This document shows positions 23,154-35,698 of a stretch of DNA of 64,000 nucleotides, piece by piece. Below the pieces are notes generated by a model. It was given only the letters and a program-made list of their open reading frames with translations, made no database searches and was not told where the DNA came from. Both the position numbers and the translations under genes were made by a program. This stretch comes from Euryodendron excelsum (taxonomy: Eukaryota; Streptophyta; Magnoliopsida; Ericales; Pentaphylacaceae): positions 50,360,001 to 50,424,000 of the forward strand of contig CM065380.1 in assembly GCA_033060915.1 (NCBI GenBank). The letters run 5' to 3'. Positions within the stretch are counted from its first letter, which is position 1. Every line of letters starts with the position of its first letter.

Positions 23154-23535
23154 TCTTAGCACTATACTTTTTTTTTTTTTTTTCCAATTGAGGTATTTAC
23201 CTTACAAGATGATTTCTTAACACATCAATACCTGCTTTTATAGTAGTAGAATGAAACTTGAAAATTGGCAGGGTGACAAGCCAGCTGTAGCATTCTTACA
23301 AGTAGCTTCCATGCAAAATCCTTTGCCATCACACATTCAATATATAGATCCTCTCCTCAGCAACAGAGATTTATTCCTATTAAGAGCATTCCTTGGAAGC
23401 TTACATCAGGCACCTTGAAGTTCTCTTAATTTTGCTGTGTGCTACTTTGTTTTTGCTATGTTAATGAAGAAGAAAACTCCATTAAATGATAAGTTTATTA
23501 CCAATTATTTTTATACCATGTTTGCCCTAGAAAAA
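23154..23535 (-). promoter_or_regulatory. Promoter of defensin copy 2
   Basis: TATAAAAG at 23242-23235, 82 bases from the ATG; the longer distance is due to a poly-T run at 23168-23184. A CATGCA core is kept in CCATGCAA near 23311-23318. The rest aligns with the other defensin promoters. Confidence 0.65.
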
Positions 23536-25446
23536 TTATTTTAATAAGAATTTAAAACCAATTTGTTGTTGGCAATATTTATGAATAAATGGCTATATGG
23601 TTATAAATGTAGGCTTTGGGGTTTTAAAAGTTCAACTAAACTACTAACAAAACTGCGAGTTGAAAAATGTAATTGAGGGTAGGCTTTATATTCTTCAGGT
23701 AGCTGTTAAAACAGTTAGAATTTTATATATTCACATAAATTAATTAAAATTAGGGTTTATTATCTTTAGGGTAGGGGTTTACAACATTAATCTCAGGTTT
23801 TAGTCTTATAGAGGTTTTAAAATATAGGAGTTAATAACTTTACAATCTGATTAATAGGAATTTATGAGACTTAGGATAAATTACAATGGCATTTTAGCTA
23901 AAATACCAAAAAAATAAAGTACACACATTAATTTCAACATAATCTATTCCGAAGAAGATAATTTATTTGAGAAAGTTATAATAAGAATACTAGTTGAAAC
24001 ATTTTGCAATTAATAATGTTTGTGTATTTAATTAAATATTCCTTAAACTTGGAGTATTCATCAGCATTAGCAAGAGCCTGAGATATTATTTGTCAACTAA
24101 TTAATGATCAGTGATCATGGGCTTAATATAATCTAAGCTTGAGGATATATCTCTAGTAGATTTGTATAAGAGCTTGTTTAAGCACAAAGATTTTATTTAC
24201 TTTCTTAAGAAAGTCAGTGGCAAATGCTCTTTATATTATGCTACCTAGCACATGTAGCTTCAGATCATGGCAGAATAAGACCGTTGATTAGACTGAATGG
24301 TGACAAAAGAATTAAGACTAAGGGTCGGTCTGATATTATAATTAATTAGAACAAAATGTATTTAGTATTTCAAATTAAGTGGAATGAATAACACGCATAA
24401 TCGCCTATCACTTAAGTTTGAAAGTTGACTTAAAAATGACTATTTCCATTTAATGATAAAAACACTGTGTGAAAAGTAATTTTCATATTTAATCTCAACT
24501 AACAATTTTATTTTGAAATTTTCACTGTTCGCAATTCAATACTTAATTTTCAGTTTTATCAACTGTCGTTTACACTCAACATTAAGGATTGTAACTGTAG
24601 TGAACTTTGCATTGCAAACCTTAAGAAATACTTCCCAAGTATGGAGGATATTGTCATGTTATATTTCCAACTATTGAAGGATGTCTCTCTCTATCTCTCA
24701 CGCGCGCGCACATATCACCATACGAACGAAAATAAGATGATGGAGTCAAGGATTAAAATTCAGGATCATCTGCAATCTAGGTGTCTCAAAATGAACCTAA
24801 ACTACCTACTTCCTTCTAAATTTGTTATTGTCTTTGCGCATTCTGGCAAAGCCATTTGAATTTAGTTAATTAAAGCTTGCCCGTCTTTGTTCTTCATAGT
24901 GAGAAAGATTAAGGCTTGCACATGGTTCTGCATAGCAATTATTAGGTAGGTAATTTGGCGTAATAAAGCTAAACCCATTGATTTCTTGGAATCAAGTCCC
25001 AAATCCGTCTCCCTATTAGATGTCATGTTTGCGTTACATCCTTACGCTTGTTAGCAAGCCAACTTTCCTTTGCTACACCAAAGTTGGAATTACAAATAAT
25101 CGTTTACTTTCCATATTGTAAAACTAAAGATTAAATAAACAAAAAAATACATAAAATAGTTGCTTTTTCAAAGTTTTTCGGTTTAGTTTCTTCTTCTAGA
25201 GTTTCACAATTATGATTACAAAACACTCCGATAAACTTGGATGCTAAACAACAAGGTTGAAACCTTTTTCAGCTTGATAAACTTGGATGCTAAACAAAGA
25301 TCGACAAACAACATTTTTAATTTAGCCAAGGCCATGCATGCCACACAAGATAATCCTCAGTGTGCCACAAAAAATAAGTTTAATGGAAATAAGGCTATTG
25401 AAATGTATAAATGGTTTACAAAAGAATTAAATCATTTGTCGAAAAA
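23536..25446. other. Upstream flank of copy 2 and intergenic AT-rich DNA
   Basis: 23570-23850 belongs to the duplicated unit (it matches parts of 21515-21640 and 38570-38760, for example the TAGCTGTTAAAACAGTTAG block). Beyond that nothing is recognised. A short CGCGCG run occurs near 24702. Confidence 0.5.
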
Positions 25447-25584
25447 GTTTTTTTTTTTTTTAATCAACAAAAGAGAACAATTTCATTAAAAGAAGGAGAA
25501 GATACAGAGGAGGAATCACTAAAGTGGGAGTCCCACAACAGACTAGGCCTAAGAGAATGCATGAAAGGGGAGGTTGGCAAGAGG

Positions 25585-28500
25585 TCAACTAACAAGCTTA
25601 ACAGGGATGGAACCCTTAAGGCTTCTAACTCCTGCTATGTTGTGGATAAATTCCATAATACTAAACTTTGAGTTCCCAACCTTCGCTTTCATCCAAAAGG
25701 CTAGGTGAAGCTTGATTGTATGAACATATTCTTGCCAATCCAGTGTGCTGTTATTCAAGATTATGCCATTAGTTAAAAGCCAGACATTCCAAATGATTGC
25801 AATAAATAGAGCCCTCCAAATGGATTTCTCCAGACCAAAGAGCTTACTATCATACCACCATAGAGCAAAATCTGCCAGATTGGGAGGTGAAACCCATTGC
25901 ATTTGCCACCAGTTTAGAATAGAAGACCAAATGAGCCAAGTAACTTTACACCTTAGCAGCAGATGATCTAAACTTTCTTCCACTTTATTACACAGTGCAC
26001 ACTTTAAACTTGCATTTGGAGGCAGGGCACCCTTGTGCTGTAGTGGATTTGAGGTGCAAATATTCCTTTGCAATGTTAACCATCCAAACACTTGAACTTT
26101 TAGAGGAGCATCATTTTTCCAAACAAAAGGATATTTGTAATGGGGAGCAACCAGAGAGTTTTGGAAAGATCTACAAAAGGAGCTCACTGAGAAAATTTTT
26201 GAAAGGTCTGCATTCTAGACTACTAAATCACTTTAATTTGACATAATGTTGGGATGGTTAGGCAAGTGTACTAGCTTTCAAAGATCATCACTTTCCCAAG
26301 CTTTGAGTTCTCTTTTGAAGTTTAGGTTCCATTTGATTATTCCATCAGCTAGAGGCTCACATACCTTATTGATTAAAACTTGGTGATTATGGGACAAAGA
26401 GAATAGTTTTAGGAAAAGTTCAGCAAGCTGTCTTTGCCCAATGTCCTGACCTTGACCCTGATTTTGTACAAACCAAGGCTCATTCCAGAATTGGGTGCTT
26501 TCCCTAGAACCTAAGCTGATGTGCAAATTTTCTTTTAGTATTTTGCTGAATACATTATTCCCTTTGCCAGATTTAATAATACCTTTCCATATACTCGAGA
26601 GTTTTGAAGGTATAATGACATGGGAAAGCCATCTTGAGTTTTCTAAGTTATATTTGTTGTAAATTAGTCTCCTTCACAAAGCATTTTTTTCAACACCAAA
26701 TCTCCACCATCATTTGGCTAATAGAGCAGCATTTATTGTCTGAATGGGTTTAATGCCTAGGCCTCCATGCTCTTTTTTTTAAAATAACATTCCCCCATTT
26801 AACAAAGTGCACCTCTTCTTATTGTCACTATCACCCCATAAGAAGCTTCGTATGAGCTTTTCTATTAGCACTCTAACCTTAACTAGCATCTTGAAAAGAG
26901 AGAGGAAATAAATGGGAAGGTTGGCAAGTGTTGACTTGAGTAGAATGATTCTGCCTCCAATTGTGAGTTGAGATCTTTTCCAGCTAGAAAGCTTAAGTTT
27001 AAACTTTTCAATAACTCCTTTCCAATCCTTCATGTGTCCATAGTTGGGTCTTACTAGAAAACGAAGATAGGTAATAGGGAGCTTCCCTGTTTTGCATCTA
27101 AACATATCAACAACAGCTCTTAATAAGAGTTTCTCAACCCCAACACCAAAGACACAGCTTTTGGAAAACTTGATTTTAAGGCCAGACAGTAGCTTAAAGC
27201 ACCTAAGAATTCTTTTGAGGTTCTGTAATTCATCAAGGTTTGTTGCATTAAAATAGATGGTGTCATCTACATATTGTAGTTGAGAAATGAGAACTTCATC
27301 CCTTCCTATTTTGACCCCATTCACCAAGTTGATTTGGAAAGCCCTAATAAGTAATATGTTGAGACCTTCTGTAACAATGATGAAAAGAAAAGGGGAAAGA
27401 GGATCCCTTTATCTGAGACCTCTTTCCACCTTGAATTCCCTTGTTGGAGAGCCATTAACTAGGATAGACACTCTAGTAGTGGATAGGCATTCTTTAATCC
27501 AGTTGCAACATTGGCTACTAAATCCCATTTTCCCCATTATCATTATCAAGAAATTCTAATTTAATGTGTCAAAGGCTTTTTTGAAATCAAGTTTCAAAGC
27601 TATTCCTTTGAACTTCTTGGTTTTCCACTAATGGAGCACTGAGATGTTCCTCCCTTTCATGAAAGCATTTTGGGAATCACCAATTACTTCCTTCATTACC
27701 AGCTTGAGTATGTTGGCTAAACACTTAGCAAGCAGTTTATACATAGAGCCTATTAAGCTGATAGGCCTATAATGGTTAAAAGACTCAGGGCTTTCTACTT
27801 TAGGAACCAATGCAATAAAAGAAGAATTAAGGCCTTTTGCTAACCTGCCATTTGATTGAAATTCTAAAAGGTAAGCCATTGCCTCTGACTTGAGGAGATT
27901 CCAAAATTTCTTGATGAAGAAGTCATCTGAACTTAGGGCCTTTCCACCCTCACAACTACAAAAAGCTTGATAAACCTCGTGTTCACTAAACTTCCCTACC
28001 AACATATCCCTACTTTCCAAGCTAAGCTTTTTTAAGACTTCACCATCCAAGGTAGGTCTTGTCAGGACTTCCTCTGGGAAGATATTTTTGAAAAAAGAGT
28101 GTGCATCTTCTTTGATGCAGCTAGGGTTGGATAACAAAAGATTATTTATAAGAATAAAGCCAATGAAGTTCTTCTTGTATCTCCTGTTTGCTAAAGCATG
28201 GAAAAAACTGGAGTTTGCATCCTCCTTTTATGGCCACAGCATTCTGAACTTCTGTCTATGGAATCTTTCAGCTTCTCTGTAAGCTTTCTATAGCTTACCC
28301 ACTAGATTCCTTTTAAGACTTTTAGCTTCAACATTGCAAGGGTCTTCGTTTGTGAGCTTATCAACCTTTGCCACATTTCATAATTTAATTTTGTTTTTGA
28401 TGTGTTGCAATTTTTTTAATAGAGAAAAGCCTGCCCAGCTATTGAATATAGTCTCCTTCCATCCTTTAAGAACCAAGTCCTTGAAGGATTTCTTAGAAAG

Positions 28501-29120
28501 CCAGGCATCAAAGATCCTGAAAGGCTTGGGACCCTAATAAACTTCTTCATCTGACAAAAGAATGGGGTTGTGATATGGTAATAGCCTAGGCAAACCTCAT
28601 TGAGAACAATTAAAGCTTTGCAGCCAACTATTACAAACTAAAAATCTATCCAACCTACTCCAAATTTCCTTGCTTTAAAGATTAAACCAAGTAAACCTTC
28701 TACCAATTAAAGGCAGATCAAGCAATTCAGCTTTCTCAAAGAAATTTTGAAAGTTCTTCATCCCAGCACTAATTTTGGTGCAACCAGTCTTTTCCCCGAT
28801 TTTTAGGATTTCATTGAAATCCCCCCCCCCCCCCCCCCCAAGGCACCAGGGAAGGATACAACTTCTTCTGATTCCAAGAAGTGTGTTCCAAACCTCTCTT
28901 CTATCTTCATCAAGGTTAGGACCATAAATATTTGTAATTGAGCAATTTATCTAGTTGGAGAATTGACCTTTGAGAATTATGAAGTTTTTGTGAACAATTT
29001 GTTCAATTACATTGAATTTATCTTTATTCCATATGCATAGCAGTCCCCAAGATGCACCTTGTGAGTCCACAGCCTTCCAACCAAAGTTTCCAGCTCCCCA
29101 CACTAACTTGACTTTCTTTC
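25585..29120 (-). pseudogene. LINE ORF2: endonuclease, reverse transcriptase, zinc-binding C-terminus
   Basis: In minus-strand order: endonuclease end with NIYGPN (about 28915), GDFNEI (about 28810) and SRLDRFLVC (about 28640); reverse transcriptase with FIALVPKVESPESFNHYRPI (about 27800), FDTLN (about 27570), the catalytic QYVDDTIYF (about 27270), and downstream KINFSKS-like and SSWKRSQLTIGGRIILLKS blocks; C-terminal zinc region CALCNKVEESLDHLLLRC (about 25960). A run of 19 C (plus strand) sits at the glycine codons of the GDFN motif. Frameshifts and stops occur throughout, for example near 27625, 26775 and 26530. Confidence 0.88.
28821..28839. repeat. Poly-C run of 19
   Basis: Uninterrupted C on the plus strand inside the endonuclease motif of the LINE. 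Confidence 0.95.
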
Positions 29121-29865
29121 ATAAAAAAAAAAAAAAAAAAGGACCATTTGGCCTCCTAAATTAGGAGGATATCAATTTCCTTCTTTTTTCACACTTTTTT
29201 AACCATCCTTCTATTCTCTCCCCTTCCTAGGCCTTTTACATTCTAGAAAATTATCTTCATTGAAAACTAACAACAAACACCTTTGAGATAATCACTAGCA
29301 ACCTTAAGGCTTAGTGGCTGCTCCTTTTACATCATGCTTTATACTTTGTTCCATCCATTCTTTATCTCTTATTATCTTACAAATGTCATTTTTCTTTTCT
29401 CTGAAATTGACTCCTAGCATCTTCCCTATTACAATGGTTCTTTCCACTTCTTTGTGAATAACTTTTTCAAGCTCTTTCAGGATAATTAAATTTCAATTTA
29501 TGATGTTAGCTGAAAGAAGGGAAGAGGAAGAAGAGGTATTCTCATTACTGGGTTTCCTTCTTGTGTTATAAGTAATCAGCCTCCCTGACTTCACTGTTTT
29601 CCCAAAATCTTTCAAAGTTATTTTCAATCTTCTTTTCTTTCTAATATCCTACTTTCCCTTTCCTACCTTAAGTAGCTTAAAAACCTGAGGTTGAGGGTGT
29701 GTGACAATTGAATGTGATGGATGATGGGCTTGGTTTGACACTGAAAAGTCTAATGGGCTTGATTGGTCTAAAAAAAGGTCATTATTAGCCCACCACTAGG
29801 TCCATCTAGACTTGATTCAGTTACGACATTGAGGGGTAGTTGAGAAAAGACCATGCATTTATTGC

Positions 29866-30079
29866 CTGTTTAGAACTTAGGGGAGGGAAGGGAAGGGAAC
29901 GGAAAGGAGAGAAAAGATAAAATAAAGGAAAAAGGAGGAATATTTTGAATTCAATCTCTCTCTTTCTCTCTCTTCTTTCCATCCATATTTCTTTCATTTT
30001 CTTTACAAAACCAAACAGGAAAAGGATAGCAAAAAGTATTTTCTCTTCCCTTCTCTTCCTTTCCCTAAGTTCCAAACAT
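29866..30079. mobile_element. MITE-like inverted repeat in the LINE
   Basis: About 214 bp. Left end TGTTTAGAACTTAGGGGAGG; reverse complement of the right end TGTTTGGAACTTAGGGAAAG. Interior is purine-rich then pyrimidine-rich, so the ends can pair over a long stretch. It lies between ORF1 and ORF2 sequence. Target duplication not resolved. Confidence 0.65.
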
Positions 30080-31484
30080 GCTGTTAGAGTTAAGTTCCTT
30101 ACCTACCCAGCCAACATGGTGAGCTAACCTACAATTTTCCAAAACCTCCACATGCATCTTGGCATCTTCCCTACCTAACCTACTGTTGTTTTTGAGCCTC
30201 ACATTTTGAATGTCATTCCCACCACCATTTGAAATTCTGATACATGTGTCCAGTTCTGATTCGTCCATTTGGTTGGTGATTGCCAGATCATCATCATCAT
30301 TATCATCATTGACATCCTCCTTACTACACTTTCTTCTTCCTTTCTCATATGCACTGGATTGTAAATTCCGTCCACCACTGCTACTTGAAGACCTTTGGTT
30401 GTAAGCATTAGAAATAAGGAAAGAGTGATGGCTTTCCTGTCTGTAGTTAGCCTCCATTTGAGACGAATGTTGAGGATCTAAGGCAGATGAAAGTAATGAA
30501 CTCTTGTCATAGTTGAAAACAAACCCCAAAGCCTTAAAATTCCATTATTTGTACTGAGTATAAGAATTTGCCAACTTCGAGCTTGATGATCTCCCTTATT
30601 GAGTGATTACAATCAGTTTGAACTAATACTCTAACTACATCAAGTTCTGATCTAAAGGAAGTACGACCATCGACCAAAATTACCGTTCCTCATTGATCAC
30701 CAATTTTCCTAAAGTTAAAAGCACTCCATGCATGTAAAGGGACACCCCTAATTTGCAGCCATATAAGGTTGAATTCCCCGTAAGACCACTCATGAATTAC
30801 TGAGAACCATTGATCGAGCCAATCTCAACCGTCTTGCAGAAAGCATGATTTTTCTTCGTCGTTGACGAATTGAAGTAGCGTTTTGAATTCACCCAGATAT
30901 ATAATCTTAATACCAAAGACACCTTATCTTCTCATCACTTTTTCCATACCAAACATTCTTTTAGGGTCCTTTGGGAACCCAATGGCACATTTTCTGATCC
31001 ATTCCTCATCAATATCGTTTACTGTAATTTGCTTTTCCTTATCGTCATCTACTTTTAGCAAAGGAGGTAAAGCCTTTGGCACTGAGAGGACTTATTTATA
31101 GCTTATTTTGTCCCTAAAAGCTTGTAAATTGCTGAAAATTTTTGGTCCATAACCAAAAGCATCTTGAATATTTCTTTTTGAGTGAGTTACTTGGGGATCA
31201 ATGATGGGCTTGCTCCTGTTGTTTGACCCATATAAAGCCAATTGCACCTTCAATCTGAGATCTAACAACTAGACTCCGTTAAACATTCTTACAGTCACCA
31301 AAGCTTCCTTTCGAGTAGCATATCTCATAAACCCATACCTTGTGTAGTTTCTCTTTTGTACCTTGTTGAGGATAAAAGCATCAACCACTTTAACTCATTG
31401 CATGAAGATCCTAGAAATCCAGATAGGATTCATATTCTCTGGTAGGTTTTCCACAAAGATGGTTACAAAAGACCCTTGAGACAT
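30080..31484 (-). pseudogene. LINE ORF1: RRM and DUF4283-like RNA-binding protein
   Basis: Starts at 31484 with MSQGSFVTIFVENLPENM, an RNP2-like start of an RRM; an RNP1-like RYGFMRYATRKEA follows near 31330. Further on FKTLLQFVNDEE, WLQIRGVPLHAW (about 30730) and FRKIG resemble the DUF4283 region of plant LINE/gag proteins. An acidic and Ser-rich part follows (30529-30065). Several stops. It would have coated LINE RNA. Confidence 0.75.
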
Positions 31485-31870
31485 TGCATTTTAAACTATT
31501 GTTACCAAGAAAATGAGCAACTAGATATGGTTTAGTTCTTCTTCTGATAGCTTGAACAATAATCTAGGCATCACCATCAATAACAACATCATGATAAGCC
31601 CCCACACTCCAAAATCTTTAAGCAAAACAGTAGTTGCTAAGCTCAATATATCACTGGTACCAGATGTTAGGTTTATTCATATAACGGTGATCCACCTTGT
31701 AATTATACTCCAAAAGTGTAATCCTATTGCCCAATTTAGTTGATTGTTAGCCTTAGAGTAGGTTTAATATTGCATTTTTAGTTTTATTTTGTCCCTAATC
31801 TGTCTTAATGAACCTGTGTAGGAATTGGAGCTAAAAGGGATTGAAAAGAGGCAAAGTTGCAGAGTACCAT
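31485..31870. other. Non-coding flank left of the hAT element
   Basis: No gene. The stretch from about 31740 and the stretch right of 35698 probably formed one LTR-like sequence before the hAT element landed (inference from the near-identical target site only). Confidence 0.4.
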
Positions 31871-31980
31871 TATGGCCAGCTCAAGGTAATTTGAGGCTTA
31901 AAGCGACAATTACAAATGAGGCTTTTATAAAATAAAAAAAAATTGAGGCTTTTTAAATTTTTGATATTATTGCAAATTTA

Positions 31981-34320
31981 TTATCTAAAATTTATTTTTC
32001 TTGCTTTTTGAGATGTAAAATTATTAATTAAATCATTATATTTAAGTTTATCTAACAAATCCTTTTTAATCGATAGTATAACTAATTCACTTAGTCTTTC
32101 TTGTGACATAGTTGATCTTAGATAGGATTTTATCAATTTTAATTTTGAAAAACTTCTTTCTACAGAAGCTACTGCTACAGGTATTGTCAATAATATTCTA
32201 TAAGCAATATATGTATTTGGAAAAGTATCTACTCTTTTTATATAGTTTAATACATCAATTTGAGTACTTTCTTCTATTTGTAATATTTCTTTTAAAATTT
32301 TTAGTTCTGAAAATAAATCTAAACCATCGATGTCAGAAAAAGTATTGTGTTCAAATTACACTCGAGATTAATACAATATTTTTTTAAACTATCATCGTCT
32401 AATGATTTTAATTTTTTAAAATTAAATAGAAAACCAAAAATATTGTTGTATATTTGAAATTGTTCAAACCTATTTTGAAAGAAAGAAATTGCTTGATCTA
32501 CTGTATATAAGAAATAATTTATTCTAAAAGATTCTTCAGCAGATTAGGTTGTCTCGTCATTAGCATTCTCATCAAACTATTTTTTCTACGAATTATACAT
32601 TTTTCACGAAATATAGGTTCTATTTCCATTTCAGTTGCAATCTCTTTAAAGGAAATCATAGCAGATGTAAATTCATTCTCTATATTTTTTTTAAAAAAGA
32701 AATAAGACCTTTAATTGATCTAATGCAATTTCAATATGCATGTCTTTTGAGTGTAAATGTTGACTAACAGAACTTACAGCAAATAATATATCATGCCAAA
32801 TAGTCATTCCCAATAGGAGCTTAAATTTTCAATCTCATATGTTGCTAAACAAATAGTTTCACTTTTTGTCTTAGGATCTTCACTTTTTTTAGCTAATTGC
32901 AATAAAGCTTCTCTTATTTATGGAGCTTGAAATTTTATTGCTTTAACACTTTTAATGTGGACTTTCCAATGCGTTTGTGACAATGACTTTACAGTTAAAC
33001 TTAGTACATTATCTTATAAAAAATTTTAACATTTTGTAAAAGAAGAAAATAATGAATATATGCGTTGAACTACTCCAAAAAAAGACATAACTTTAGAACA
33101 AGAATTTACCATATTGCAAAGTACTAGGTTAAAATTATGACAAGCACATGGTGTGTAAAATGCTTTAGGATTTATATCAAGTAGTCTTTTCTATACTCCT
33201 TGGTGTTTTCCTTTCATATTAGATTCATTATTATATCCTTGTCCTTGTACATCATTAATATCAAGTTTTAAAATTTTTATAACATCTATAATTGTGTTAA
33301 AAAGACCATTTCCATTGGTATCGTCTACTTTTAGAAATTCTATAAAATATTCTTTTATTTTTTTGGACATATTGAAATATCCATGCATCATAATATGAGA
33401 GTTATTTGTTCTTGATGACTTACATCAGGAGTACAATAAACTATTATCGAAAAATATTTTGCTTCTTTAATTGTTTTGATAATTTTGCTTCTAATTTCAT
33501 TTGCTAACAAGTTTATCAATTCATTTTGTATATTATGTCCAAGATAATGATTATAAAGTCCATCATGTTGAATACGTGGAGTATGTTCTTGCATTATTGG
33601 ATCAAATTATGCAATCATTTCAATTAGACTTAAAAAAATTTCGTTATTTTCTTGACAGACCTTTTCATTTTTTCCTCGAAATGCCAAATTATTTTTAACA
33701 AGATTTTTTTACAACAACAATAATTCTTAATAATACTTATTTTTCAATGATTTTTTTCCCTATTAATTTGTTCTTGGATATTTTTATCAATTGTTTTATT
33801 TTTTGACAATCTTGTTTCTAGGTCAATCCAAGCATTCATATTAGTGATGTGCTCATTAGTTGTTTCATGACTTTTAAGTTTAACACCAGGATTTATCTTG
33901 TCTCTAGTTCCTCCATTAGCTAGTTTACTTGTACTAAGATTTGAATTAAATAATTTATAACAAAAGCAAAATACACTATCTAAATCTTTTGAATACACCA
34001 GCTATTTTCTATCATACTTTTCTCCATTTGGTAATTTTCGAGTATAACATAAAGTATTAAAGTGTTTTGAGAGTTTATCTTTGGGAAAATTTATGTCATT
34101 ATCTCTAATTGGACCTTTTTCTACTAATAAATCTCTCAATTTTGTATCAATATTCTTCCATTGACTTGGATCATAAATGTTTGTAGGAATGTGATCATCT
34201 ACTTTATTAATATTTTCATGTTCTATTGATGTTTCTTTATGTTCTTCCTCAAGATTTGGTATTTCATTAGGTATTATTTCAGTGTCAACTCTTTGGAATC
34301 ATTTAATTGTTCATTTATGG
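31981..34320 (-). pseudogene. hAT transposase (TTF/ZMYM1-like type)
   Basis: Broken minus-strand transposase. N-terminal zinc region with KWLVYSKDLDSVFCFCYKLF (about 34000) followed by EHITNMNAW; middle region with AKYFSIIV and DVSHQEQITLIL (about 33400), FLKVDDTNGNGLF, GQGYNNESNMKGKHQGV (about 33200) and FYTPCACHNFNLVLCNM; C-terminal hAT dimerisation region with TIPVAVASVERSFSKLKLIK and LRSTMSQERLSELVILSI (about 32100-32190). This is the plant family annotated as zinc finger MYM-type protein 1-like or HAT dimerisation proteins. More than ten stops or frameshifts. Confidence 0.88.
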
Positions 34321-35165
34321 AATTTTCACCTAAATCTTTTGTTTTTTTTTACTATTACTAACAAATTTGTCAAGTGCTCTCTGAGATTGAATTAGATTTT
34401 CTACTCTTCTATTTTTTATGAAGTTTTTGCATAACTAAATTTGTATTTTCTAGTAACATATTTCTTATTTATAATTAAAATTATTTACTAATAAAAAGAA
34501 CACTATCTATAAAAAATACAATACAAGTTTGGAATATAAAAATACTTGAAGTATAGAAAAGTAGAACCTTTATTTCCATTGAACTATGAAAGTTGTAGAT
34601 GCCGATAAGTAATTGGATTTGATATAGTTTCTACAATATAAATAAAAACAAATAATTGAATTAGTTATATATCGAATAACAACAACAACAAAAAAATGCA
34701 CGTTAACTGGAATAAAAACATAGTTTTCAGTATGCAAAAATCAATTGGCACCAAATTTGATTCAACTCAACAGAATAAAAAATTGATTTCTCTTTCACGG
34801 TATTCACTGAATCACACCAAGGAAATAAAAATAATAATTTTTAAAACTTTTCATTCCATGACACTGTTTCACAGAGAGTACCGAATCAAATAATTTAATA
34901 AAAAATTATTTTTCAAATCCAATGTGAATCAAGAATCACACAAACAAAATATGAATGGAATAAAAAACTAATTTTGCAATCCGTGATGTTCACAACCATA
35001 ATATGAATTCGAATAAAAAAAACTAATTTTTGGGTTTTACCGTAAATTCAAAAAAAAAAAACAAAAATCAATCTATAAATTTTTTTAAGAATATTACATC
35101 AACAAACCGTTTAGTTGATGATGCTATTGGTAAGCTTTATTAATTTGTTTTTCAGCTTGAAACTT

Positions 35166-35191
35166 GGAGAGAGAGAGAGAGAGAGAGAGAG
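35166..35191. repeat. (GA)n microsatellite
   Basis: GA run seen directly in the hAT element's non-coding end. Confidence 0.9.
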
Positions 35192-35698
35192 TTAGGGTTT
35201 GATTTCTACATAACTATACATTAGAGAGAGTTGTATAGGTTACACCTTTAACATTCTTTATACTTATAATGACTTATGTAACAATATTTTCAAATTTTTT
35301 TTTTAAAGATAACTAGTGTAATTAATTTGGGCCTTTTTTTCATTTAGATTGAGGCTTGTTTTTCTGCCTTCTTGTGAGCCTTTTTCTCCTTTAGATTGAG
35401 GCATTCTTTTTTTTTTTTTTTTTTTTTCCTTGTAGGTTTCTTTTCTTACTTATATTGGGCATCTTGTGAGTTTTTTTTTTTTCCTTATTTGGCTTGAGGT
35501 CTTTTACATTTTCTCTTGTGGGCTTTTTTTTTTTTTTTATCTATTATTATTCAAATTGGGCCGTTGTTATTGAAAACATATGTTAAAAATGTACTGGGCT
35601 TTTAACTATAGTCTTCATGGTTTTAAAAAGTTAGGGGCCTTTAAACTTTGGAAGCCCAAACTGGTTGCTTTGTTTGCTTAATATACCAGCCGGCTCTG

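Larger units (their letters stand above)
25447..31484 (-). mobile_element. L1-type LINE, nearly full length, with a nested MITE
   Basis: Minus-strand non-LTR element of about 6 kb. It ends in a 14-base poly-A (plus-strand T at 25448-25461) preceded by a TAATGAAATTG... 3' tail. Going upstream it contains ORF2 with a C-terminal zinc-binding region, reverse transcriptase and endonuclease, then ORF1 with an RRM-like and a DUF4283-like region. This two-ORF layout with an RRM is known from plant L1 elements. Target duplications and the exact 5' end were not found. Many stops: inactive. Confidence 0.85.
31871..35698 (-). mobile_element. Decayed autonomous hAT element
   Basis: 3.8-kb unit around a hAT transposase pseudogene. 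The right end, in reverse complement, begins CAGAGCCGGCTGG; the left end reads TATGGCCAGCTCAAGG, a partial match. The flanking 8-mers are AGTACCAT (31863-31870) and AGTGCCGT (35699-35706), equal except for two A/G transitions, as expected for an old 8-base target duplication. The right third is non-coding with poly-T runs and GAGGCTT words and a GA run at 35166-35191. Confidence 0.62.

Noticed and set aside
29100..29150. Poly-A run near 29122-29140 as the tail of a second LINE
   Set aside because: It lies within plus-strand-facing LINE sequence without a second 3' end motif or target duplication; likely a simple A expansion.
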